The notes beneath the pieces were generated by a model. The model made no database searches. It saw only the letters and a list, made by a program, of their open reading frames with translations, and was not told the origin of the DNA. From Microdochium bolleyi (Eukaryota; Ascomycota; Sordariomycetes; Xylariales; Microdochiaceae): DNA of 64,000 bases. Positions within the stretch are counted from its first letter, which is position 1, and each line of letters starts with the position of its first letter. Below are positions 23,330-36,000 of this stretch, one piece after another. The position numbers were made by a program, and so were the translations under genes. The stretch is taken from assembly GCA_001566295.1 (NCBI GenBank), contig KQ964263.1:124001-188000 (forward strand), in the 5' to 3' direction.

Positions 23330-25295
23330 ATGGAGAAGGCAGCGGAGCATGGTGCTACTGAGCATGTCGACACCGTCCAGTATTACGACAATGGCACCAA
23401 GACGAGCAACGACATTGAGAAGCGCGATGATGAGGATCATCTGACCACGCTGAGCCCGGAGCAGCAGGCAAAAGTCATGTATGTGCCATACCACCCGGTC
23501 CGGGGCTCCTATTCAGTGTACAGCCCCAAGAGGGAGGTTTGACGAGACTAATACAAGATCCTGTCAGCCGCCGCATCGATTTTCGCCTGCTTCCCATACT
23601 GGGCGTTATGTATTCCATTTCGCTCATCGACCGGACGAACCTGGGCCTGGCGCTTGTGGCGGGCATGCTCGAGGATCTCGGTCTCGCCGTTGGCGATCGG
23701 TACACCATCATCGTCATGGTCTTCTTTGTGACTTACATGTTTGTACTCTCCGTCTTGAAACTAGAATACGATCGATAACTGACATGGCAATATTCCCACA
23801 GGCTATTCGAAATCCCAAGCGTACGTGGACGCGGATACGAATGATACCCTCTATGCGATGAAACACCGCTGATCAAACTATCCCACAGAACCTGGTCCTC
23901 CCAAAGGTCGGCCCGGCGAATTGGCTGTCGTTCCTGGGCGTGAGCTTCGGCGCCATTCTCATCGGCATGGGCTTCACGTACTCGTGGGGCACCATGGCGC
24001 TGTGCAGAGCTCTTCTGGGCGTAATGGAGGCTGGTTTCCTACCTGGTGCGTTTCTTCGTCCCCTGTGTCCGATGGCTCTGTGCCACCATTCCATCTGAGA
24101 CGTAATCTGACGAGATGGAAAATTGCGCACAGGCTGCACATACCTCATCACCTGCTGGTACAAGCGCTTCGAGGTCGGCAAGAGACTCTCCGCGTTCTGG
24201 ATCGTGTCCTGCCTGGCCAGCGCGTTCGCTTCCATCTTCGCGTATGCTCTGTCCCTGCTCAAGGGCACAGCTGGTCTGAACGGATGGCGATGTAAGACCT
24301 CTGATACCCCTCTCTGTGCTTTTTACACAGTGGTCAGTCTAGAACCGCTTCTTGCTAATCGCCCCTGTTCGTGCCGTGTAGGGATCTTCATCATTGAAGG
24401 CCTCCTGACCTGTGTCATCTGCATTGCCGGGTGGTTCATCATCATTGACTTCCCCACCAAAGCCACCGAGAAGAAATTCCTCACCCCCGAGGAGCAGGCG
24501 TTCGTTGTGGCCCGGATCAACGCGGACCGCGGCGACGCCGAGGAAGACAAAGTAACCTTGTCCGTCATCCTAGGGCACCTCCGGGACTGGCGCCTGTACA
24601 TCTGGGCGTTCAACCTCATGGCCTCCACGCTCCCCGGCTACGCATACAGCTACTTCCTGCCCATCATCCTTAAGAACGGCATGGGCTTCAGCACGACTGA
24701 GTCGCAGCTTCTCAGCGCGCCGCCCAACGTCTTCGCGGCCATCATGGCGTTCGCTTCGGGCTGGCTCGGGGACAGGTACCGCCTGCGTGGCCCCATCATC
24801 GCCGTGCACCAGCTCATCACGGCCGCGGGGATGCTGCTGACCGCGTACGGCCCCTCCAACGCGGTGCGGTATTTTGGCGCGTTCCTCGGGATGGGCTTCC
24901 TGCAGTTCTGCGTGCCGGGCGTGCTCACGTTCCAGGCCAACAACATCACTTCGCACTCGAAGCGCGCCGTTGCGTCGGCGACGTGTCTGATCGGCGGCGG
25001 CCTGGGCGGCATCATTGCGAGTCTGGCGTTCAAGAGCAGCGAGAGTCCAAAGTACACGGTACGTTTCATCGAAAGCTCCATGCATACGTTAAATATATAT
25101 GATGCACCATATGGAGAGTTGCTAACACTGACCTGTGACGCTGTCCAGACCGGCATCTTCACCACACTCGGGATCTCGCTCACGAGCATCACGCTGATCA
25201 TCATCCTGGATCTGCATCTCTGGCGGTGCAACAAGAAGGCCAAGGCAGGCGAGAGACGCAACGAGGGGCTTGAGGGCTGGATGTACACCCTGTAG
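23330..25295 (+). CDS. MFS permease, Dal5/allantoate (anion:cation symporter) family, seven exons
   Basis: Exons 23330-23478, 23568-23738, 23802-23820, 23889-24045, 24133-24291, 24382-25058 and 25149-25295 sum to 492 residues in frame. Exon 3 is only 19 bp and completes LFEIPS of transmembrane helix 2; intron 1 contains CTAAT. A ~55-residue acidic cytosolic N-terminus leads to RRIDFRLLPILGVMYSISLI (TM1) with DRTNLGLA after it, a hallmark of the Dal5/Tna1 group. Further segments include the central ILGHLRDWRLY loop and GPIIAVHQLITAAG. About 12 helices can be counted. The family imports allantoate, nicotinate, carboxylates, dipeptides or vitamins with protons at the plasma membrane. The substrate is not inferable here. 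Confidence 0.9.
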
Positions 25296-25503
25296 GTTGC
25301 ATGTTGGAGCTTTGCCAGTCTCTCATAGTCTTCGCGGGCAATGTCTCGCCGCGACTTTGTATCCTCCGGCTACGCTACTTGTGGCGAGATCAGCAGGCAC
25401 ATATTTCAACAAAGCCCAACACCCACGGCTTGATCTAAGTTGTTCTGCACATTTTGCTGCTCTAGCATTTAAAATTGGTGATTTCTTTCCCGAACATGTA
25501 GTC

Positions 25504-26400
25504 TCACAACTTGACCTTGCCAGCCCTACTCCTCACAGCTGCCCTTTCGGCCTCCTCGCGTGCAGTCATCCCCGCAATCGCCTCCATCTCGTCCACCCTC
25601 CCCTCGCTTTCCAGCAGCGCCAACTGCTCCCGATACATTCCCCTCTTCAGCACCCTGTACACCCCCGTCTTGCTCTTGTCGACCAGCTTCCGCGTCCTGA
25701 CCAGCTCCATCACGCCCTTGTCCCAGGCATCATCGCCACCCTCGCCCTCCACCACTCTATCCACGGTCCCCGCACGCAGCGCCTCGGCGCCAGTCCACCG
25801 CTTCCCTTCGAGGATGATGTCCCGCACCACTGTCGGGTGGCACTTGAGCTGGTAGATGTTGATGAGCGGCAGGGTGAGCGCCGCGCCAAAGTCGATCTCG
25901 TTGACGCAGAGATACCTCTTCGCCCCGGCCCCGGCACCGCTGCCGCTCCCCTGCGCCGCGATAATCGAGGGCGCAAAGACGCGGTAGTCGTGATGCATGG
26001 CCATCATGATCCCGCCCGCAAACGCATGCCCATTCACGAGCGCGATTGTGGGCATGGGGAAGGCCATGACTCGCGCGAGCAGCCGGTACATGTACCGCTC
26101 CAGGAACCGGTCCGTGGCGCGCGTGATGTCGAGGTCCAGCCCATTGGAGTAGAACTTGGGGATTGCCGAGGTTGTTACTACGACGCCACCGGAAGGAGCG
26201 AACCGGGTTTCGACGAGGTCGAGAGCTGTGAGGAAGGCGGTGACGAAGGCGTGCGTGAGCCGGTTGTCTGGCGGCGAGGAGAAGGTCAGGAGGTAGACCT
26301 GGGGCGAGGGCTCGGTGCAGATGACGGAGCCACCCGGGTGGTTTGGGATGGGCGAGATGGGGACCGTGAAGTGGTGGGTTGGCGGTGGTGACGGCGCCAT
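25504..26400 (-). CDS. enoyl-CoA hydratase/isomerase (crotonase) family protein
   Basis: From the ATG at 26400 the protein is 298 residues. Crotonase landmarks are KFYSNGLDLD (first oxyanion-hole strand), NGHAFAGGIMMAMHHDYRVF (second oxyanion hole), and NEIDFGAALTLPL, whose Glu fits the catalytic acid of delta3-delta2 enoyl-CoA isomerases. It would act on double-bond position in fatty acyl-CoA during beta-oxidation. The C-terminus GKVKL ends in VKL, close to but not a canonical peroxisomal PTS1 tripeptide. The frame is open upstream of the ATG to about 26475 and follows a possible acceptor, so an extra 5' exon cannot be excluded. Confidence 0.85.
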   Translation of the reverse strand: MAPSPPPTHHFTVPISPIPNHPGGSVICTEPSPQVYLLTFSSPPDNRLTHAFVTAFLTALDLVETRFAPSGGVVVTTSAIPKFYSNGLDLDITRATDRFLERYMYRLLARVMAFPMPTIALVNGHAFAGGIMMAMHHDYRVFAPSIIAAQGSGSGAGAGAKRYLCVNEIDFGAALTLPLINIYQLKCHPTVVRDIILEGKRWTGAEALRAGTVDRVVEGEGGDDAWDKGVMELVRTRKLVDKSKTGVYRVLKRGMYREQLALLESEGRVDEMEAIAGMTAREEAERAAVRSRAGKVKL

Positions 26401-27100
26401 GTCTGCGTAGCCGCTGTCGAGCTGCTCTGCTTTGCCTTGCTCCGTCGTGGAAAGTGGCTTGGGTTGCTGAACCACTTCAGCTTCTCTGCTTCACCCGTAG
26501 GAGAATCTTGAAGATGCCGCGAAACGCTCCACCGAGCTGGTCTCACGCCACTGAGGAGCCTCGGATCAGGCCGGCTCTTCCCCGCACGGCGGCCCGGGTG
26601 CGGCTACGGGTTTGGGGAACGGGCCATGGCTGAGGCTGTCTCCGCTCTGGAGAGTCCATGACTCGCCCAGGTCGACTCGCAATGTCTAGACTGTGCCTGG
26701 TGCATCACTTCTGCAGTCTCCTGTCCCACGCATAATAGCAATGCCATTCATTTCTGTATTGTCTCTACGTGGGATGTCTATACGCTTATTACGAGTTTCG
26801 GTGTTGTCAACTCAAGTCACTACTTATCATCGAGTTCTTGCTCCGGCCGCTATCCCCAATGCGGCTCGGTTGAAGCCGTCGGTCTCTGAATGCCATCACT
26901 TCGTGTACACTTCGCGCTGTCTCTTCCCTGTTACAGAATGATGGCCTTCACCGCGTATAATCTCTCTCAACCATTTTTCACCATTGGGTCCTACTTCCCG
27001 TCAGATGACCACTGTACCTATTGTACGCACATCGCACCGTCATCTCTATCACTAACTACTTGGCCATCGAACAATCTCGTGCCTGGATCTCCGCTTTGCC
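26401..27100. other. intergenic region
   Basis: No supported gene is seen. It contains the likely promoter of the crotonase gene (both flanking genes are on the minus strand) and the 3' end of the S10 peptidase. Confidence 0.4.
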
Positions 27101-28766
27101 TCACCGCGTTAAGTGGTTAATCCTCCCCAGCAGGAACTCGAGCTGCCGGAACGCCGCAGAGGGCGTGTCCTTGGGAGTCACGTGGCCAGCACCCCATTGC
27201 TCAACCCACGTCAAATCACGCTCGCTGTGCGTGATGCCCATCTCGCCAAAGCCTGCCAGGGGGTCCGCCACCAGACTCATCCCTGCCTCGAAGGGCACGT
27301 AAAACCTGTCGGCCGGCTCGGTCTGGAAGCCCTGCGCGCCACCCCACGTCATGTTCTGCACCGCCAGCCGCGTGCCGGCCCCGATGACGATGAAGTCGAG
27401 CGCCCCGCCGACTAGCACGCTGCGCTGCGAGCGCTCAATCACACGCGGGTACACCTCCCACCCGGACGGTGCGGACGTGTCTCCCTCGTCGAGCGGGCCG
27501 TTGCGGCACTGCTCCCACTTCTGCAAAGGTGCGTTGATGGCGCGCTGCACGTCGGTCCGGTTGAACCATGGGCCTTTACTGGTTCCGCTGCCCGTCACGA
27601 CGTCCGACACATAGGGGCAGCCCGAGGTGATGTGGTAGTAGTCGAAACACGGCGAGATATCCCACATGGCGTATATGCTGTCAAACCACAGGTTGCGGCA
27701 CTCGTCCGTGGGCACCTGCAAGGGTTCAAAGGGCCCCGGGGGCGGGTAGGTCAGGTGCTTCTCTAGGTAAGCCTTGAAGCCGCACGACTCGTGCCGGGCG
27801 TGCAGATCTGCCGCTACGCTTTCGTTCAGCGTGAAAATGCCAGGCCACTGGTCCATGTACGGGACTGTCACGACCTGTCGCTGCAAAGGGCCAGGCGCAA
27901 TGGCCGCGCCGTACAACATTGTCCCCTGGACATTGAAGTACCGGGTGTCGTTTGCCGCAAACATTGCGTCCGCAATGTAGGGAACGTAGTACCCCGCGTA
28001 GCTCTCACCCGTGATGTAGACCTTCTTGCCGTGCAGGTCAAACGTGTCGACCACGTTCTTCCAGAATGAGAGAAACTCTGTCGCCACTTGCTCCTCGCTG
28101 GTGGCCGTGGGGTCGCCCTGCGTAAAACCGGTGCCAACGGGCTGTTCGATCCAGATCTGTGCTCACTTGGTATTAGTATCCCGTAAAAAACGAAAACAAA
28201 AGAAGACACACTCCATACCATGTTAGTCAACTTCGACCAGCTCCAGGCATTGGGAACTGCCCGCTCGGTCCCGGGCAGCCACAAGAAAGGCCCGTTCTCC
28301 TGGAGCAGCCCGAACAGAGAGCTGCAATATGGCCCGCCGTTGAGCCATATCGTGATGGTGTCTTTTCCCACCTCGTCATCGGTCGGAAACAGCCAGAAGT
28401 ACAGCTGGTCGTTACTTCCGTTGGTGTAGCCTCTCTTTATCGGCATCAGCCCGGCATAGGACTCGCCAACGTCGAAGTCGACATCAGGCAGCGCGCTGCC
28501 GTCGACAACGTATCCTAGTGCGAGGCATTAGAATCTGGAGTGTGTCTCTGCAGAAACGAAAAGGGGTCCTCCAACTTACCCAGTGTTTTGTTGTTGTGAG
28601 GTATCAAGGTCCCCGCGCTTTCGCGACGGAAACTTGATCCTGCGATGGGCCGTGTCCATCTGTGTGACAGCGGTTCGGGCAAGCTCACGCCGAGTTTACT
28701 GCCGCAAGCTCCTTTCAAAGCAGCCAGGCTCACCAACGTAGACAGGCTGACTGCGGAGAGGCGCAT
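27101..28766 (-). CDS. secreted serine carboxypeptidase (peptidase family S10)
   Basis: Exons 28580-28766, 28219-28514 and 27101-28156 give 512 residues. Intron 2 has an ATACTAATAC branch sequence. A signal peptide (starting MRLSAVSLSTLVSL) is followed by the family opening WLNGGPYCSSLFGLLQENGP. The catalytic triad is Ser212 in GESYAGYY, Asp414 in GALDFIV and His485 in GAGHVTP. Cysteines spaced for disulfides and several Asn-X-Ser/Thr sites agree with secretion. It would remove C-terminal amino acids at acidic pH. The true ATG at 28766 is chosen over non-ATG codons upstream. It lies downstream of the S8 subtilase in the same orientation. Confidence 0.93.
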
Positions 28767-29411
28767 CTTGCAATTCGCCAAGGGGGCACAATGCAATAGA
28801 TATGCACTGGTGCGAGATTGGTGAAGGGACCGAGTTGCAATCCCGAGGTTGACGTTATATAAGTACTCTTCGAGAACATGTCATGTTCAATTGGAAATGG
28901 CACCCTTATCGACAGTAGAAGGAAGGTGGATGAGAGGCGTTATGCGCGGCGTCAGTCGCGCATGTCGGAACGTGCACAAATCCGGGGGTGGGATCTAATC
29001 ACCTGCCCCATTTGCTATAGAATGCTGACAGCATTGATAGGTGGCTGCGCTTCTTGTACTGTAATTGGGCACCTACAGTTATAGTGGTTGGGTCTGTAAA
29101 GCTTGGTTTTCCCTGAAGTTATTATTCCGAGCTTACAGGGGATTGTCTAGGCTACGATGACGGACAAACAGGGCCGCAGCATCCAGGCCACGGACAAGGG
29201 TAGGAGCTGCGTCGTTAAGAAGGTATGAGTACTTTAAGTAGTTACCATGCACTTCTGAAGAGTACTGGCCACTCTGTCCGAGCCGCTCAAACCGGCGACA
29301 CAGCTAGCACCTTCTCACTTTAGTCTGCAATCTCGCAGCACGCCTTGCGGTTTGATATTCTCCTCGTTGCTGTAGCCTGGTCGCTTTCACTGGTCAGTCA
29401 ACTCCCACTAT
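28767..29411. other. intergenic region between S8 and S10 peptidase genes
   Basis: There is no gene here. It is the upstream region of the S10 carboxypeptidase and the 3' flank of the S8 subtilase. Confidence 0.4.
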
Positions 29412-32150
29412 TCAGGCAAGTGAGTGCGTGAGCTCAATATCCCTCGTCAGCGCGGACCAGCTGTCGCTCTTGGCCGGATTTCCGAACGGTTTCAGCGCCG
29501 CATAGCGCATGCTGCCCAATAATCAAGGTCAGCAACTCTGCTCAAACATAGCCTGAGTCCAGCATGGCGCTTTCTAGGTCTGAAAAGACGCCATGTGCAA
29601 CACGAAAAAGACTTACGTGTAGTTTCCAGGTTTCACCATGGTCCCGTCAGCAAGCTGTCCGAACCAGTAGAATGTCGATGTGAAACTGCCTGACACGAGC
29701 GCGTTGCGGGTCTGGTCGCGCAGCGGGAAGGCTACCAGGTCGCTCGCGTTGTGCTTGGCCGGGTTGAAGCTGCTGATGCGGCCCGCGGGCTCCCACGACG
29801 TCGCGGAGCCAACGTATCCTTGCTCACCGGCGACGGGAGGATACCGCCAGGATGACGGCTGGAAGCCGTGCTCGTAGATCTGTCATGTCTGGGTGTCAGT
29901 CGCTGTCCCCGCGGGTCGTTCCTTTTCTGGGGTGAAGATGTCGATACTCGAATCGGGAACGAATGGACTTACATCCCAGCGGAGCTCGCGCGTGCCCCAT
30001 TTCAGCTTGGAGAAGATCTTGGGGTAGCTCTGGGCTGCTGTACTCAGGTCGAAGGAGAAACTACGACGAGGGGTGTGCGGACGTCAGCTTTTCGAGTTCA
30101 TATCCCTGTTGGTACGCACGGCAGAGACATACCTTGTGGCGTCCTTGGGAGGAAAGCCAGCCCGCAGGAAGGGGTATTTGCCCGCATACATGTGATCCAT
30201 CTCGCGAAAGAGGTCGAACCCGAGACCCTGATACGGCACAGAGAGACGATCGCCGTTGCTCGCACTGACGAGGACCTTGCCGCTGTACAGAGGAAGCGCC
30301 GACTCCTTGAGACCTTCAGGAGCGGTGAAGGTGACACTTTTCATGCTGTCAGCCGACCATGTGTTGGCCAGACAAGCTTATGCTTGAATCTTACCTGACC
30401 GTTTGCGACTCGCCTGGGCCCAGCTCGAGCTCTCCCGGTATGCTCATGCCCGCATCTGCCTTGATCGGCACCAACTCCTGCGATGCCTTCATCCTGGGGG
30501 CCTCGTCCGGAGATTCATTCGTGCCCCCAGCAAACAGCATCTCGTATCCCGCCGCATTCTCGATATCAAACGTAAGCTTCAGTGGCGTGTTGCCGTCGTT
30601 GTGCAGAGTCAGCTCCTGCTGGGCTTGTAGGTTTGCCGTGTCGTTGAGCGCAAATCTCACCAGCCCAAACGAGACCGCGCTGTCGAGGACACAAACGGCA
30701 TTGACGAGACCCGTGCCGACCTGGAACGGCGGCGCCCGGAAGTCCTTGTTGACAGGACCCGAGCCCACGGCCGAATCGAGCGAGTTGCCGCTCGCCACGA
30801 TGCGCATGCCGACTTGCTTGGCCGTTGCCCTCCCACGAACTGCCCGGCCGCCCTTGGCCGAGAGATACAGCGCCGCGACGCCGGCGACGTACGGCGTGGC
30901 CATGCTCGTTCCGCTGATGACGCTGAAGCTGTTGTTGTCCGCCCCAATCCAGCAGCTGTAGATATCGCGCCCGGGAGCAGCGACATCAGGCTTGACTGAG
31001 AGGTCGTACAGCCCGCCCCAGCTGGTGTACGAGCTCGGCCGCAGCAGCGTCGTCGTACTGCTGCTGCTATTGTCTCCGCCAGCCGTCCTCTTGACGTCCG
31101 CGCTCGCGACGCTGATCACAAACTCTCCCGCACCGCCATTGTCCGCAAAGAACGGCCCGCCGACACCAGAGTTGCCCGCCGCGAATGTGACGACGACCCC
31201 TTCTGCCGCGATGCGGTTCGCGACCACGGCGAGCGCATTGTCCGGGTATCCACTGGGCCCGCCGAGGCTGGCGGTGATGATGTCCATCCCGTCGTCGAAG
31301 GCGCGCAGCAGAGCCGCGATGACGACCGAGTTCTGCGTCGAGCCGGAGGCTCCGAAGACCTTGTACGCGTGCAGACTTGCCTCGGGCGCGACGCCCCTCC
31401 ACCCCGTCGCAGGGAAGCTGCCCGCCACGATGCCCGCGACGTGCGATCCGTGACCCTGCTCGTCAAAGGGTAGGTCAACGCCCGGCTGCAGCACGCCTCC
31501 CGGAGCCCAGCCTTTACCGACAAGATCGTACCCGCCGGCGACCTTGAAACCGGGTCCGAAGCCGCCTCCGAGGGCCGAGTGGTTGTACCAGATCCCCGTG
31601 TCCACGATGCCGATCTTGACGCCATTGCCGAAGATGCCACGCTCATGCAGCTTGTCCACTCCCGTGGCCCAGTGGACGGCGTAACGGGACGCCTCGTCAT
31701 CGCTGTAGGCTTGCTGCCGCTTACCCACGCTGACTGGGGCGACGAGGTGTACTTCCTCATCCGGCCAGGCGCGGAGCACGCCAGGGAGCGCCGTGAGCTG
31801 ATCGACGGTCTGTTGCCCGACTGCTGCTGCGGTCGAGACCTGTGCACCTGAGAAGACGGGTGAGTCGAAGTGCGCTAGGACCTCAATGTCGCTGGCGGAG
31901 AATATCTCGCTGCGTTTCGCTTGGAGGTGGGCTGCGCTGGGCTATTTACAATACATGTTTAGTTACGAACCCAGTTTGTCGTAGAGCGTTGTGATGGCAT
32001 AGAACTCACGTCGTACTCGACAATGTACGTCTGTAGCCTCGGCTGCACGAAATCTTGCCCGTCTCCAGGTGTCATCGAGGGCTCCGCGCCTTGCACAGCG
32101 TAGGCCAACAGCCCCACGAGCGCCGCGGCCTGAGCAGAAAGCCGTACCAT
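29412..32150 (-). CDS. secreted subtilisin-like serine protease (S8, Vpr-like) with C-terminal beta domain
   Basis: Six exons (32010-32150, 30395-31941, 30133-30345, 29973-30060, 29617-29879, 29412-29511) sum to 783 residues in one frame. A signal peptide (VRLSAQAAALVGLLAYAVQG) and a propeptide precede the S8 domain. The catalytic triad is Asp161 (KIGIVDTG), His211 (GHGSHVAG) and Ser393 (GTSMATPYVAG). After the catalytic domain comes a long beta-rich region, beginning near LTLHNDGNTPLKLTFDIE, like the fibronectin-type domain of fungal minor extracellular proteases. I see no PA insert between the catalytic His and Ser. The four 3' exons encode the terminal domain and are short. It would degrade proteins outside the cell. 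Confidence 0.93.
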
Positions 32151-33003
32151 CGCAACTGCAGCAAAGGGACCCAATACGTTCGATGCCGAGAACGACCTCC
32201 TCTGTCAGGAAGTAGGCGCAACGCTCTTTTTATAGGAAGCACATCGTACAAGACATGTAGTGCGCGTTAAGTTGCTCATACTTGCGCTTGAATCTCAATA
32301 CCACGCTCCACTGATCAGCAGGGGAGGTATTCATGATCCTTGTTGGACCCTGGCCACCTTCCGCCTCTGGAAGGTGATGCGGCCTACGCGGATGGTGGTG
32401 CGTGGCGCACGTGAGAACAAGCACAAGATGCCGACGGCTGAGAAAAAGTTCGGGGTCCAAATACTGAAATTCGATACCTCGGTACAGAGTTTCTCATTTA
32501 ATGCTTCTTGTCAAAGGTATGCAGAGAATTAGAATGACATGATAATTATTGGATTCCAGGAAAAAAGTAACCTGACTCAAGTTATTCATAACTCGAACTC
32601 TAGAAGAGCAACAAGGAAAAAAAAAAAAGGAAATGAAAATCGAAACCTGTGATGATGCAAACTCAAGTGCGTTGCAAAAAACATTGTTGCCATTGTCAGC
32701 CAACCAAACTCATCGACTACAAGCTCGACGCAACGTAGGAACACCGCTGTCAAATGTTTGTTTCACCCACCAGATCATGGATTACTCAGCACAGTTCATC
32801 GCGCATGGAACCTTAATTGGAAAACTACCATTGGACATAAACTTGAAAATGACAAAAGAAAAGAGTGCGATCAGGGATAATAATCACGCGACCACCCCAT
32901 TCGAAAGCCGACCAAGGAAAGAATAAAGGAACACAACATAGTTCCGAAACATAGTGAGCTCCGCTCCAGAGAAACGTGACTACGCAGCTACACCACTACC
33001 TCC
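32151..33003. other. intergenic region
   Basis: AT-rich compared with its surroundings, including a run of 12 A near 32619-32630. It holds the S8 promoter and the 3' flank of the Ser/Thr-rich gene. No coding sequence is supported. Confidence 0.45.
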
Positions 33004-36000
33004 CTACGTCCCCGAGTTGGGACAGCCCTCAATGACTTTTCCGAACAAGGCACCTGAGAGGGCGATCGCCTTGCCGCCGTTGACGACTTTTTCAGCCGCC
33101 GCGATCATGAAGGTGTTCTTCTGTCCCGGCACCGCGACCTCGGAGAAGACGATCGGCCTGCCGTTCCTCGAGCTGCAGGTCAGCGTGGGCTTGCCCTTGT
33201 CAACGGCGCACTTGGCGAACGAGGTGCCCGCGTTGTTGCCGTTGTCGCCGACGACGGTCACGCCGTTGGCCAGCCGCACGAGCTTGACCTGCCCGAACGA
33301 GGTCAGCGGGTACGGGCTCGCGCCGACCTGGTACAGCCTGCCGTCCTTGCTGATGTGCATGGACAGGGCGGCCTTGTCGGACACGCCGTTGGGCTTCCTG
33401 TATAACAGCACAGTGCGACGAGCATTGCCATCCGTCACTACGCCCGTGGTCAGGCCGAAGGTCCCGCCACCCTGCTTGGCATTGCCGGGCACGACGGCGC
33501 GCGCGCGGAAGGTCGGGATCGCGGCCTTCTGGGTGCGGATCGTCTGGGTCACGGTGGTGCTGGTCGTCTTGGGCTTCGGCCACGTGAAGACGGTGCTTGT
33601 GGTAATCAAGGTCACGCTGGAGCCAAGGCAGGAGCAGTCCGACGAGATGGCAGACCTCGGGGTCGCCTTGGTGTTGAGACACTGCGGCGGCGGGAAGACA
33701 TTCTGGCGCTGCTCGAGGGGCGGGATGAATGTTGGCGCAGGGGCCGGGGCGGGCTCACGGATCTCGAGCTCGGGGGCCTCTGTGGGCGCGGGCAGATCGC
33801 CGGCGACGAAGCGGCGCCGAGCGCCACGGGCAGCACAGACTGTCTTTGTGACAAAGGCGGTCTTGGTGATGGTGGAGGTCGGGGTGACTGTCGAGGTAAA
33901 GATTGTGGTTGTTGGCGGCTGTGCTTTGCCAAGGAACGAGCTACAGTATCGCGCAGCTACGGCAGTGGAGGCAGCAAAGCAGTTGTTCTTGCTGCAGGTC
34001 TTGACAGTGCTGGATGTCTTGGTAGAGCTAGATGTCTTGGTGCTGGTCGATGTTCGGGACGAGGTAGACGATGTTGTACGCTTGGTGCTGCTCACGGTGC
34101 TGGAGGACCGGGAGGACGTGGTCGAAGTCATTGTAGAAGCGGTGGAGGCTAACTTTTCGGGACCGGCAGTGCTCGAAGTGATATCATCAAGAGTGCTCGA
34201 CTCAGATGTGCTCGTCTCGTGCTCGGTGGCAACCACGGCAGTGCTTGATTCAGCACTGATCTCATTACTTGTCTCAGCGCTGCTAGTGACCTCAACAGTG
34301 CTTGACTCATCGGTAGTTGAGGTGACACTGGCCGGCTCGACAGTGCTTGAGGCAGCGTCCTCAGACTGGCTCGTGCTCGTTTCAGAGCTGCTAGTAGCCT
34401 CAACAGTACTGGAACTCTCGGTAGTAGAGGTAACACCGACGGGTTCGGCAGTGCTTGAGGCAGTATCTCCCGCTGTGCTTGACTCAGTAGTGCTTGTCTC
34501 TTGGAAGGTGGTCGCGCTGGAAGTGCTTGACTCATCCGCTGTAGAGGTGGCACTGGCAGGCTCAACTGTGCTGGAAGCAATGTCCGACGTAGTGCTCGAC
34601 TGGGTAGTGCTCGTCTCGCTGGTGGAATCGGCAGTGCTGGACTCCGTGGTGCTGGTCTCTGCCGTGCTCTGGTCAACAGATGTTGAGGTGGCGCTGGCAG
34701 GCTCCACAGTGCTCGAGGCAACCTCACTTGTGGTACTTGCATATGTCGAACTGCTCTCGCTGCTCGATTCCGCGGTGCTCGAAGCTTCAGTGGTGCTTGA
34801 ATCGGCACTGCTGCTCTCAGAAGTGCTGCCAACCACCACGGTGCTTGATTCAGCAGTACTGGTCTCGGAAGTGCTGGCCTCGGTTGTGCTTTGCTCGACA
34901 GAGGTCGATGTAACACTGGCTGGCTCTACAGTGCTAGAAGCTGTCTCATCCTGTGTGCTTGAAGCCTCTGTGCTTGAAGCTGTCTCATCCTGTGTGCTTG
35001 AAGCCTCTGTGCTGGAAGCCTCTGTGCTGGAAGCCTCTGTGCTGGACTCAGTCGTGCTGGGCTGGGCGGTGCTTGACTCCTCAGCGGTAGTGCTGCTAAC
35101 CTCTGTTGAGCTGTAGTCCTCGGTGCTTGTGGAGCTGGCGCTGGCGGGCTCAACCGTGCTAGAGGCTGACTCATCCACCGTGCTCGACTCTACATCGCTA
35201 GAAGACTCAGTGGATGATTGCTCAGTGCTGGAGGCCTCGGTGCTCGATTCAGTTGTGCTGAGAACGGCTGTGCTCGAGGTAGTAGCTTCAATAGTGCTGG
35301 ACTCAGTACTGGTAGAGGACTCGACAATCGATATTGTGCTGGAGTCGCTGGTGACAGACTCCGCAGTGCTGGACTCCGTCCCGCTGGACGTGCTGGCCTC
35401 GGCGGTGCTGGACGCGGTGCTTTGTTCCTCGCTAGAGGAAGTGCTAGCATCGGCAGTGCTCGAAGCTGCAGTCACCCCTTCAGAAGATGAAGTACTGGCA
35501 TCAGCAGTGCTGGACGCCGAAGTGCTGGACGCCGAAGTGCTGGACGCCGAAGTGGACTCTTCGGTACTCGACGTAGCGGTGGAGGACTCCTCAGTACTGG
35601 ATGCCGCGGTGCTTGAATCCACAGTGCTTGACGCGGTGCTGAGCTCTTCGCTGCTGGAGGTGCTCGCCTCAGCTGTGCTGGAAGCGGTGCTCAGCTCCTC
35701 GCTAGCAGAGGTACTGGCCTCCGCGGTGCTGGAGGCAGCAGAAGAGGACTCCTCCGTGCTTGATGCCACAGTGCTTGACTCAGAGGTGCTCGAGGCGGAG
35801 CCGGACGCCTCAGTGCTGCTAGCGGCTGTGCTAGACTCTATCGTGCTTGATGCCGTAGTAGATTCCTCGGAGCTAGCTGAGGTACTTGAGGCGGTGCTGA
35901 GTTCCTCGCTGCTGGAGGCACTCGCCTCGGTAGTGCTAGAAACTGTGCTCGACTCCTCGGAGGTGGAAGTACTAGCGACCACTGAAGTAGAGGTGGACTC

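Noticed and set aside
25504..25515. Peroxisomal targeting signal on the crotonase-family protein
   Set aside because: The final residues VKL do not fit the usual small-basic-Leu pattern well enough to call a PTS1.
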